Origin: an uncultured Actinomycetes bacterium
GTDB taxonomy: Bacteria > Actinomycetota > Coriobacteriia > Coriobacteriales > Atopobiaceae
Length of the DNA stretch: 57,197 bases
Direction: 5' to 3'
Assembly: GCA_900314685.1 (NCBI GenBank)
Contig: OMWE01000015.1
Coordinates: forward strand, 1-57,197
Shown here: piece after piece, positions 28,625 through 36,053 of the stretch
Numbering within the stretch: position 1 is the stretch's first letter
Layout: every line of letters starts with the position of its first letter
The notes under the pieces: model-generated
What the model was told of the DNA's origin: nothing
Seen by the model: the letters and a program-made list of their open reading frames with translations, nothing else
Database searches by the model: none
Position numbers and translations under genes: made by a program

Positions 28625-29305
28625 ATGCGCAAGTTCATCGAGCTCAACCACACTATCACCGACGGCCTGATCAGCTACCCCGGCATGCCGCCCGTCGTAA
28701 TCGACGCCCTCTACACCCGCGAGATGTGCTCCTCGGAGTTCCACGACAGCGCCGACGCCGCCGCACTCCTGGACCAGATCAGGATGGTCAACATCTCGGG
28801 CACCTACATGGACAGCCCCTACCACCTATGGGACTCCGGCTACAAGGTCTCCGAAATCCCCCTGGAAAAATGCTTCGACCTACCCCTCTACGTGGTGCGC
28901 AAGAATCCCGACCACCGTCGCCTGCACGTGAGCGACCTGAAGGCCCAGCTGGGCGGCGCCGACCTCAAGGGGGCAGCCGTGGTGTACGCCACAGGACACG
29001 ACAAGAAGTTCATGACCCCCGCCTACGAGGAGGACGTACCCTGCTATACCACCGACGCCGCCCAGTGGCTGATCGACCGTGGCGTGTACCTCTGCGGCAT
29101 CGACACCCAGCTCATCGACGACTTCAACCACAAAGAGACGGGCTGCGCGGTGCACGAGATCGTCCTCGGCGCCGGCTCCATCGTCTGCGAGGACATGGCC
29201 AACCTCGATCAGGTGCCCGACCGCGGCGCCCGCCTCTACGCCATCCCGCCGCGCGTGGAGATGGCCAGCTTCCCCGGGCGCGTCTTCGCCGTGGTGGACG
29301 AGTAG
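28625..29305 (+). CDS. Cyclase-family metal hydrolase (kynurenine-formamidase fold)
   Basis: 226 residues from the ATG at 28625 (MRKFIELNHTITDGLISYPG), with GGAAGGGACCC upstream. The family metal-binding signature H-x-G-T-H-x-D-x-P is changed here to NISGTYMDSPYHL: the first His is replaced and GTY stands where GTH is usual. Further conserved parts are VVYATGHDKKF and GVYLCGIDTQLIDD, where family members have GIDT. The changes suggest altered metal binding or chemistry compared with kynurenine formamidase. It leads a cluster with a flavin reductase and a TIGR04076 protein, so it may act on a cyclic or lactone-type substrate. The real reaction is unknown. Confidence 0.75.
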   Translation: MRKFIELNHTITDGLISYPGMPPVVIDALYTREMCSSEFHDSADAAALLDQIRMVNISGTYMDSPYHLWDSGYKVSEIPLEKCFDLPLYVVRKNPDHRRLHVSDLKAQLGGADLKGAAVVYATGHDKKFMTPAYEEDVPCYTTDAAQWLIDRGVYLCGIDTQLIDDFNHKETGCAVHEIVLGAGSIVCEDMANLDQVPDRGARLYAIPPRVEMASFPGRVFAVVDE

Positions 29306-29348
29306 CGCTGCGGACGCCAGGGGGATTTCATTGCGAGTCCCTCCAGCG

Positions 29349-29366
29349 TATCGTTTGATATTTTTC
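29349..29366 (+). promoter_or_regulatory. Shared TATC-N4-GATA box upstream of the second flavin reductase gene
   Basis: TATCGTTTGATATTTTTC contains a perfect TATC-N4-GATA palindrome and matches the box at 28501. It lies 98 bases before the start codon. Confidence 0.5.
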
Positions 29367-29446
29367 CCACGGCATGCAAACGTCACCATGGGACAGGTAC
29401 ATACACGCCACGGCGATGTGGCCGCATCGGCACAGGAAGGATAGCC

Positions 29447-31402
29447 ATGCAGACGAGCTGCCCGCACCTTTTCACACCCGGCAAGATCGGACCGATGGAG
29501 GTGAAGAACCGTCTCGTGATGCCCCCGACGGAGATCCTCGCCGCCGGGTTCAACGGCGAGATGTCCGACGACCTGATCCGTTTCTACGAAGAGCGCGCAC
29601 GTGCGGGTGTCGGCCTCATCATTACCTGCTATGCCAGCGTGGACGACGAGTATTCACAGTCCTTTGCCGGCGCCCAGCTGCGCGCCACCGACCCACGCCT
29701 GATCGGGGGCTACACCAAGCTCGCCCGTACGCTACACAAGTACGGTTGCAAGGTGATGACCCAGATCTACATGGCCGGCCGCCAGGCGGTGCCCTCCGCC
29801 ATCACCGGCAAGCGCATTGTGGCCCCCAGTGCCGTGGGCTACTCGCTCTACGACCAGATCCCCGAGGAGATGACCCTCGACGAGATCCATGCGGCGGTCA
29901 AGAAGTTCGGGCGCTCCGCCAAGCTGCTCCAAAACGCCTCCTTCGACGGCGTCGAGGTCCTGGCTGCAGGCGGCTACCTCATCAACGAGTTCCTGAGCCC
30001 CTACTCCAACAAGCGCACCGACGAGTACGGCGGCCCCTTCGAGAACCGCTTCCGTTTCCTGCGCGAGGTCTGCGAGGAGATCCGCAGCCGCTGCGGCAAG
30101 GGGTTCGCGCTCTCCGTGCGCTTCTCCGCAGACGAGTTCCTGGGCGATGCCGGCTACGGGCTCGACGAGGGCATCCGCATCGCCAAGGCGCTCGAGGGGC
30201 TGGGCGTCGACTGCCTGGACATCAACAACTCCAACCAGGAGAAGCGCTACTACATCATCGAGCCGATCACCTTCAAGACCGGTTGGAAGTCCTACATCAT
30301 CAAGGCGATCAAGGATGCCGTGAGCATCCCCGTGATCGCCACCAACGTGATCAAGCGTCCGCAGGACGCCGAGCGGATGCTCGCCGACGGCCTCATGGAT
30401 TTCGCCGCGGTCGCGCGCGGCAACATGGCAGACGAGGAGTGGGCGCGCAAGGCACGCGACGGCCGCTTCGACGAGATCCGCCCCTGCATCGGCTGTCTGC
30501 ACTGCCTGGACGAGACGGCAGTCTTCCGCCGCAGCGAGTGCGCAGTCAACGCCCGAATGGCACGCGAGGCGGAGTTCGACGAGCCCAGGCACGATATGGA
30601 GGGCCGCGCCGTGGTGGTGGTCGGCGCCGGCCCCGCCGGCATGAACGCCGCTACCGTGATGCGCCGCCGCGGTGCCGACGTGACCGTGATCGAGCGCAAC
30701 GACTGGTTCGGCGGTGCCGTGGAGCTCGGCGGACGCACCGTGGACAAGGAGCCCATGGCGTGGCTCGCCGACTACTACCGCACCATGGCGGAGAAGCTCG
30801 GCATCAATGTCCTTCTTCACACGGAGGCGACTCCCGAGCTCATCGGCTCCTACCACCCCTATGCCGTCTTTGTGGGTACCGGCGTGACGCCGATCGTCCC
30901 CCGGTCCATCCCCGGTCTCGACCGGGAAGACGTCGTCACCGTGGAGCGGGTCCTTTCGCAGAGGCTCAGCTGGCAGGGTAAGCGCATCGTAGTGGTCGGC
31001 GGCGGCATGACCGGCTGCGAGTGCGCGGAGATGCTGGCAATGGCCGGCAATGAGGTGTCCCTGCTCGAGATGCGCGACAAGCTGGCGCCCGAGGTGGGAC
31101 GCGACAACCTCGTGACCGTGCTGGAGAATCTCGAGAAGTACGGGGCACGCATCCTCACCTCACACAAACTGATCGCCGTGGGCAACGGGGGCGTGGAGTA
31201 TGAGGACGCGACGACTGGAGAGCGCGGGGTCATCCCGACCGACATCGTGATCCTCTCCCTGGGCGGACGTCCCGACACACGCCTCTACGACCAGATCAAG
31301 GATGCCTACGAGCATGTCGAGCTCATAGGCGACGCCAAGCATCCCGGGCGTGTTTTCAGCGCGACACGCTCCGGATTCGATGCCGCCTGGGTACTGGAGT
31401 AA
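29447..31402 (+). CDS. Old-yellow-enzyme-type NADH:flavin oxidoreductase with Fe-S motif
   Basis: 651 residues, paralogous to the reductase at 20850. The FMN barrel (1-350) includes FDGVEVLAAGGYLINEFLSP and YSNKRTDEYGGPFENRFRF. The Fe-S motif reads CIGCLHC, then eleven residues, then CAVN, so Cys2 and Cys3 are two residues apart instead of the usual three. FAD and NAD(P)H Rossmann motifs follow at VVVVGAGPAGMNAATVM (about 386) and IVVVGGGMTGCECAEML (about 515). ACAGGAAGGA precedes the ATG. It follows the cyclase gene and precedes the TIGR04076 gene by 36 bases, so the three form one unit. It probably reduces an activated double bond of a substrate handled by the cyclase. Confidence 0.87.
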   Translation: MQTSCPHLFTPGKIGPMEVKNRLVMPPTEILAAGFNGEMSDDLIRFYEERARAGVGLIITCYASVDDEYSQSFAGAQLRATDPRLIGGYTKLARTLHKYGCKVMTQIYMAGRQAVPSAITGKRIVAPSAVGYSLYDQIPEEMTLDEIHAAVKKFGRSAKLLQNASFDGVEVLAAGGYLINEFLSPYSNKRTDEYGGPFENRFRFLREVCEEIRSRCGKGFALSVRFSADEFLGDAGYGLDEGIRIAKALEGLGVDCLDINNSNQEKRYYIIEPITFKTGWKSYIIKAIKDAVSIPVIATNVIKRPQDAERMLADGLMDFAAVARGNMADEEWARKARDGRFDEIRPCIGCLHCLDETAVFRRSECAVNARMAREAEFDEPRHDMEGRAVVVVGAGPAGMNAATVMRRRGADVTVIERNDWFGGAVELGGRTVDKEPMAWLADYYRTMAEKLGINVLLHTEATPELIGSYHPYAVFVGTGVTPIVPRSIPGLDREDVVTVERVLSQRLSWQGKRIVVVGGGMTGCECAEMLAMAGNEVSLLEMRDKLAPEVGRDNLVTVLENLEKYGARILTSHKLIAVGNGGVEYEDATTGERGVIPTDIVILSLGGRPDTRLYDQIKDAYEHVELIGDAKHPGRVFSATRSGFDAAWVLE

Positions 31403-31438
31403 GAGGCACAACGCGCAGCGACAAAAAAGGAGGGCATC

Positions 31439-31849
31439 ATGAAACATCAGTGCAAGGTAACCGTACTCGAGACCACCTGCCGCAAGGACCTGCAGGAGAA
31501 GTACCTGGCGGACCCCGCGAGCGGACCCTGTCCCTTCTTCAAGCCGGGCCAGGTCTTCCTCTTTGAGCGCACGTCCCAAAGGGACGACTTCTATCACCTG
31601 GCTGATGGCAAGTTCTGCGGCGAGGCCTGGGACTGCGTGAGCCGCTACATCTACACGGCGCTGCAGGGCGGCTCCATCATGAGCGGGTGGACCAAAGACG
31701 AACGCATGATGATCGCAGGCTGCAACGACGGTACCCGCCAGGTGATCTTCAAGATCGAGCGCATCGACATCCCCGAGAGCGACGGCGAGGCTACCTGGCT
31801 GGCGCAGCAGGACTTCACCAACACCGCCGAGGACGCCTACACCGGGTGA
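31439..31849 (+). CDS. TIGR04076 family small protein
   Basis: 136 residues, with AAGGAGG before the ATG. Conserved parts are KVTVLETTCRKDLQEKYLAD, GPCPFFKPGQVFLF, FCGEAWDCVSRYIYTALQGG and a C-terminal VIFKIERID. Family members are found beside flavin-dependent reductases of gut anaerobes and have no agreed function. Four Cys could bind a metal or Fe-S cluster. It is the third gene of the cyclase and reductase unit. Confidence 0.75.
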   Translation: MKHQCKVTVLETTCRKDLQEKYLADPASGPCPFFKPGQVFLFERTSQRDDFYHLADGKFCGEAWDCVSRYIYTALQGGSIMSGWTKDERMMIAGCNDGTRQVIFKIERIDIPESDGEATWLAQQDFTNTAEDAYTG

Positions 31850-31872
31850 ATCTGTGCGCCTAGAACCGTAGC

Positions 31873-32496
31873 TCAGTCCGCGGGCTCCCGGGTCAAATCA
31901 ATCGCGCTGCGGTCGGCGAGCGAGGCGAAGCCAGGGCCGAGCCAGACCGACGACTCCCCAGGACCAAGCACCAGCGGCATCCGCGTATGCACGGCGCCGA
32001 CCGTCACATTGGGGTCGGTAGTCACGATCGAGAAGCGCCCGTCGCGCTGGATGCCCGCCAGCAGAAAGACGCGATGCCGCGGCATCTGGAAGCGGTACTG
32101 CTGCAAGACGGACTTGCCCGTCGCGGGATCCACGCGGCGGTGGCTGCGGCTTGACTCGTAGAAGCCCCGCACCGGCACGAGGCAGCGGCCGTGCAGGATA
32201 GCGTCGGCCCACATGCCGCGTCCCTCGCGCACCTGGCGCAGGGCCGTGTCGAGCCGGGTGTTGAAGACGTTCTTCTTGTCGTAGGATTCAAATCCCCAGG
32301 TCAGCTGGGTAGGTATGAGGGCATCCGCTCCAGGACTTGCCGCTGCTGCGTCGGGCACCAGCAGCGGCACGAGCGAGCCGGGATAGGCCTCGGGAGCCTC
32401 GTCGCCCAGCTCGACGGTCGCACGACCGGTCTGCCCGCGGCGCTCCATCGCGTCCACGAGCTCGCTCATCCGTATCGCCATGATCCGGTGGCACAT
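31873..32496 (-). CDS. SRAP-family protein (YedK/HMCES-like)
   Basis: 207 residues from the ATG at 32496 (MCHRIMAIRMSELVDAMERR), following GGGGGCTGACGCG. Cys2 directly after the initiator Met is the residue that attaches to abasic sites. VFNTRLDT holds the conserved Asn and Arg, RCLVPVRGFYE the Glu, and VHTRMPLVL the His of the active site. All needed residues are present. It shields abasic sites in single-stranded DNA by a covalent link. It follows the isochorismatase gene by 23 bases. Confidence 0.9.
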   Translation of the reverse strand: MCHRIMAIRMSELVDAMERRGQTGRATVELGDEAPEAYPGSLVPLLVPDAAAASPGADALIPTQLTWGFESYDKKNVFNTRLDTALRQVREGRGMWADAILHGRCLVPVRGFYESSRSHRRVDPATGKSVLQQYRFQMPRHRVFLLAGIQRDGRFSIVTTDPNVTVGAVHTRMPLVLGPGESSVWLGPGFASLADRSAIDLTREPAD

Positions 32497-32519
32497 CGCG
32501 TCAGCCCCCGATGCGACTG

Positions 32520-33044
32520 CTACGCGCCCTGGATCTGGCAGCTGCGCATCGTGGCGAGTGCCGCCTCGTGGGCCTCGGGCGTCACGCCCGCGCAGCACGC
32601 GGGGTCGACGCTGATCGTCACCTCGGGCAGCGCGGCCTTGGCGAGCAAGGCGTTGGAGATCACGCAGATGTCGGTGCACAGGCCCACGAACTCGACCTCG
32701 ATCGGCTGCTTGGCGTTCTCCTCGACCAGCGCCTGGGCCAGCTCGACGGAGCCGAAGGTCGGCTTGTCGAAAATGCGCGCGCCCTCGGGCAGCGCCTCGG
32801 CCACGGCGGGCGCCAGCTCCCAGCCCGGCGTCCCCTTGATGCAGTGCTCGACGGGCAGGTTGCGGCCCTCCTGCGTCTGCAGGTAGTCGACGGGGTGCGT
32901 GTCGCGCGTCGCCCAGACGCAGTCGGCCGGGTAGCTGCGGATCTTGTCGACCACGGCGGGCACGATCCCGACCGCCTCGGCGGTGCCGAGTGCACCGTCC
33001 ACAAAATCGTTCTGCATGTCGATCACTACCAGGATCTTCTTCAT
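32520..33044 (-). CDS. Isochorismatase-family hydrolase (nicotinamidase-like)
   Basis: 174 residues. Asp10 in VVIDMQNDFV, the central Lys in RIFDKPTFGS and the nucleophile Cys in EFVGLCTDICV make the Asp-Lys-Cys triad; a following TRDTHP stretch supplies metal-binding His. This fits nicotinamidase PncA (nicotinamide to nicotinic acid) better than isochorismatase, but the substrate is not certain. AAGGAG precedes the ATG. It lies on the minus strand with the SRAP gene after it. Confidence 0.86.
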   Translation of the reverse strand: MKKILVVIDMQNDFVDGALGTAEAVGIVPAVVDKIRSYPADCVWATRDTHPVDYLQTQEGRNLPVEHCIKGTPGWELAPAVAEALPEGARIFDKPTFGSVELAQALVEENAKQPIEVEFVGLCTDICVISNALLAKAALPEVTISVDPACCAGVTPEAHEAALATMRSCQIQGA

Positions 33045-33081
33045 AAGACACTCCTTGCTCTTGCGGCACTCCTTGTTCTAG

Positions 33082-33552
33082 CTACTCTGCGAGACGGTAT
33101 TTCTTCTTGGTGCCCGTGCCCTCGTAGGTCAGGACGCCCTTGTGCACGAGGCCGGTCAGCAAGCGGATGCCGCCGCGCGGGGTCATGCCGAGGACGTTCG
33201 TGGCGTCGAGCGCGCTGATCTCGCCCCGCTCGCGAACGAGCTCGTAGACCTTGCGCTCGTTGTCCGTAAAGCCGGCGCAGGGATCGGCGGGCGCGGCGGG
33301 CGCAGCGGGCACGTCCGCCTGTGCCGCTTGCGCATCGCGGCAAAAGACAAGCTCGATGCCGCCGTCCACCTCTCGGAAACCCACGCGCACGCCCAGGTCC
33401 GCGAGTCCCTCGAGACCGATCTCGCCCTGCGGCTCCCCCTCGAGGCGCTCGAGGGAGTCGGCTGGGTCGCCGCCGTGCCTTCCGTACGAGACCACGAGGC
33501 GGGAGCGGCCGTCTCCGCCGACACGTTTCTCAACTGCGAACGTTTTGCCCAT
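33082..33552 (-). CDS. Uncharacterised protein with C-terminal winged helix
   Basis: 156 residues, with AGAGG before the ATG. The N-terminal half (MGKTFAVEKRVGGDGRSRLV) is unrecognised. An Ala/Pro-rich linker (about 72-90, QADVPAAPAAPADP) leads to a helix-turn-helix (GFTDNERKVYELVRERGEIS, then a wing LVHKGVLTYEGTGTKKKYRL). It may be a transcription factor. It is divergent from the CDF exporter gene. Confidence 0.6.
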   Translation of the reverse strand: MGKTFAVEKRVGGDGRSRLVVSYGRHGGDPADSLERLEGEPQGEIGLEGLADLGVRVGFREVDGGIELVFCRDAQAAQADVPAAPAAPADPCAGFTDNERKVYELVRERGEISALDATNVLGMTPRGGIRLLTGLVHKGVLTYEGTGTKKKYRLAE

Positions 33553-33663
33553 CGATGTCCTCTCAGGCGTATCGTGTGAATAAAGGCGGGGCTACCGGCA
33601 GGAAGAAGAACCCCGCACAGGGAAACTATAACCCGAAACGCCGACTTGCGAGGAAGGCTTTAC

Positions 33664-34818
33664 ATGGCAGACAGCACTACCAACCCGCTCGCCGCGAGCG
33701 CCGGCCGCGACGCCGCCGTCGTCCGCACCAGTGTCGTCGGCATCGTCGCCAACGTCCTGCTCGCGGGCTTCAAGGCCGTGATCGGCACCGCCACCGGCTC
33801 CATCGCCATCACCCTCGACGCGGTCAACAACCTCTCCGACGCCGGCTCCTCGGTCATCACCATCGTGGGCACGCGGCTCGCCGGCAGGGAGCCAGACCGC
33901 ACGCACCCCTTTGGCTACGGGCGCATCGAGTACCTGACCACGATCATCATCTCCGTGATCGTGATGTTCGCCGGCGCCGAATCGCTCCGGGAGTCGGTCG
34001 CGCGCATCGTCTCGCCCGAGGTCGCCAGCTACGACACCCTCTCCCTCGCGATTGTCGCCGTGGCCGTCGCGGCAAAGGTTGCGCTCGGCCGCTACTTCAT
34101 CGCGCAGGGCAAGAAACTCGGTTCTTCTTCCCTCGTCGCCTCCGGCACCGACGCCTCCATGGACTCTGTGATCTCCGCATCCACGCTGGTGGCGGCCCTC
34201 ATCTACATGGCCACGGGCCTGGGCGTCGAGGCTTGGCTCGGCGCCGTGATCGCCGTGGTCATCATCAAGTCCGGCATCGATATCCTGCGCGAGGCCCTCA
34301 GCAAGATCCTGGGCGAGCGCTCCGAGGCCGAGCTGGCCCACGCCGTGAAGAAGACCGTCTGCTCCGTGCCGGGCGTGCTCGGCGCCTACGACCTGGTGCT
34401 CAACGACTACGGCCCCGACCGCTATCTCGCGAGCGTCCACATCGAGGTGGCCGAGGACACCACCGCGCGCGAGATCGACCGCATGACCCGCGAGGTCACC
34501 GAGCGCGTCTACTGCGAGCAGGGCGTGGCCCTCACCGCGGTCGGCGTGTACTCTGCAAACGACGAGGCCGGTCCCGACACCCGCGCAATCGGGGAGGCAC
34601 TGGCCGAGATCGTCGCATCGGACCCCGCGCTCCTCCAGTACCATGGCCTCTACGTGGACGAGGGGCAGCACACCGCCCGCTTTGACCTGGTCGTGAGCTT
34701 CGACGTGCCCGCCGGAACCACGCGCCGCGAGGTCTGGCGGCGGGCGGTCGACGAGGTGGGCCGGCGCTTCCCCGCCTACACGTTCACCTCGACCATGGAC
34801 TCCGATCTCAGCGACTGA
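33664..34818 (+). CDS. Cation diffusion facilitator exporter, second paralogue, Mn-type site predicted
   Basis: 384 residues from the ATG at 33664 (MADSTTNPLAASAGRDAAVV), with GAGGAAGGC upstream. As in the copy at 1717, TM2 has N55-x3-D59 (NNLSD) and TM5 has D163-x3-D167 (DASMD). This is an N-D/D-D metal site typical of manganese exporters. The cytoplasmic domain reads VLNDYGPDRYLASVHIEVAE, followed by an extended C-terminus with a second ferredoxin-like fold. The close match to the first copy suggests duplication. This copy lacks the hairpin over the ribosome site, so the two are probably regulated differently. Confidence 0.88.
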   Translation: MADSTTNPLAASAGRDAAVVRTSVVGIVANVLLAGFKAVIGTATGSIAITLDAVNNLSDAGSSVITIVGTRLAGREPDRTHPFGYGRIEYLTTIIISVIVMFAGAESLRESVARIVSPEVASYDTLSLAIVAVAVAAKVALGRYFIAQGKKLGSSSLVASGTDASMDSVISASTLVAALIYMATGLGVEAWLGAVIAVVIIKSGIDILREALSKILGERSEAELAHAVKKTVCSVPGVLGAYDLVLNDYGPDRYLASVHIEVAEDTTAREIDRMTREVTERVYCEQGVALTAVGVYSANDEAGPDTRAIGEALAEIVASDPALLQYHGLYVDEGQHTARFDLVVSFDVPAGTTRREVWRRAVDEVGRRFPAYTFTSTMDSDLSD

Positions 34819-34830
34819 TCCGCGTCCGCG

Positions 34831-35880
34831 TTACAGCAGCTCGAGCAGGGCGTCGACGCCCTCGGCGCGCGTCGCCCAACTGGTGCACAGGCGGATGACC
34901 GTGTGGGCCTCGTCGTAGCGGTGGTCGTAATTGAACATCACGCGCTCACCGAGCTCGGCCATCTTTGCGTCCTCGATCACAAAGAAGGTCTGGTTGGTCG
35001 GCGAGTCGATGTAGATCGGATAGCCCTGCTCGCGCAGGCGGGTGCGGATGCGGTCGGCCGCCTCGTCGGCGGTGCGGCCCAACTGGAAATAGAGGTCGTC
35101 GGTAAAGAGCGCGCCGAACTGCACGCCGAGCAGGCGGCCCTTGGCGAAGAGGGCGCCGTGCTGCTTGATGCGGGTGAAGAAGCGCGGGCACGTCCCCTCC
35201 CGCGGGAAGACGATCGCCTCGCCGCACAGGGCGCCGCACTTGGTGCCGCCGATGTAGAACGCGTCGGCCAGGCGGGCCAGGTCGGGCAGGGTCACGTCGT
35301 TTGCCGTACTTGCGAGCGCATAGGCCAGGCGGGCGCCGTCGATGTAGAGGGGCACGCCGCACTCGTGGCAGGCGGCCGAGAGGTCCTCGAGCTCGGCCAG
35401 CGAGTAGAGGGTGCCGTACTCGGTCGGCTGCGAGATGTAGACGGCGCCGGGCTCCACCTCGTGCTCCCAGTTGGCGTCCTCGTGCCAGGCCGTCCAGCAG
35501 TCGCGCACCGTCTGGCCCGCGAGCTTGCCGTCGCGCGAGGGCAGCGCGAGCACCTTGTGGCCCGTGAACTCGATCGCGCCCGCCTCGTGCACGTTGACAT
35601 GGCCGGTGTCGGCGGCCATCACGCCCTGCCAGGGCGCGAGCAGCGCGTCGATCACGACCTGGTTGGCCTGCGTGCCGCCGCCCACAAAGTGCACCTCGGC
35701 GTCGGGGCAGGCACAGGCCGCGCGGATCTTGGCGCGCGCCTCGTCGCAGAAGCGGTCGGAGCCGTAGCCGGCCACGCTCTCCATGTTCGTCTTCACGAGC
35801 GCATCGAGCACCGCCGGGTGCGCACCCTCCATGTAGTCCGATGCGAACGCGAGCTTGCGCGCCACGCAGTTGTCCGTCAT
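34831..35880 (-). CDS. Threonine aldolase, PLP-dependent beta-eliminating lyase fold
   Basis: 349 residues from the ATG at 35880 (MTDNCVARKLAFASDYMEGA), after GGGGAGACGAT. SVAGYGSDRFCDEARAKI is the usual N-terminal part. EVHFVGGGTQANQVVIDALL is the cofactor-binding stretch, PLYIDGARLAYALAS holds the Asp that contacts pyridoxal phosphate, and DAFYIGGTKCGALCGEAIVF carries the Schiff-base Lys in GGTKCG. It should split threonine or related beta-hydroxy amino acids to glycine and an aldehyde. Its stop lies 12 bases from that of the convergent exporter gene. Confidence 0.88.
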   Translation of the reverse strand: MTDNCVARKLAFASDYMEGAHPAVLDALVKTNMESVAGYGSDRFCDEARAKIRAACACPDAEVHFVGGGTQANQVVIDALLAPWQGVMAADTGHVNVHEAGAIEFTGHKVLALPSRDGKLAGQTVRDCWTAWHEDANWEHEVEPGAVYISQPTEYGTLYSLAELEDLSAACHECGVPLYIDGARLAYALASTANDVTLPDLARLADAFYIGGTKCGALCGEAIVFPREGTCPRFFTRIKQHGALFAKGRLLGVQFGALFTDDLYFQLGRTADEAADRIRTRLREQGYPIYIDSPTNQTFFVIEDAKMAELGERVMFNYDHRYDEAHTVIRLCTSWATRAEGVDALLELL

Positions 35881-36053
35881 ATCGTCTCCCCAGTCGCAGT
35901 CCCTCTCGTCGCAAGTCCTCTTACGTGCACATCCGTAGCGTTGGCGCGATGAACACGTCTGCAAAGACAAACGGTGCCGGCCCAAAGGCCGACACCGCCA
36001 CATTCTGGCATAGTTGCGTTACCGTCACATTATCGTACGGCACGCAACGCGCG

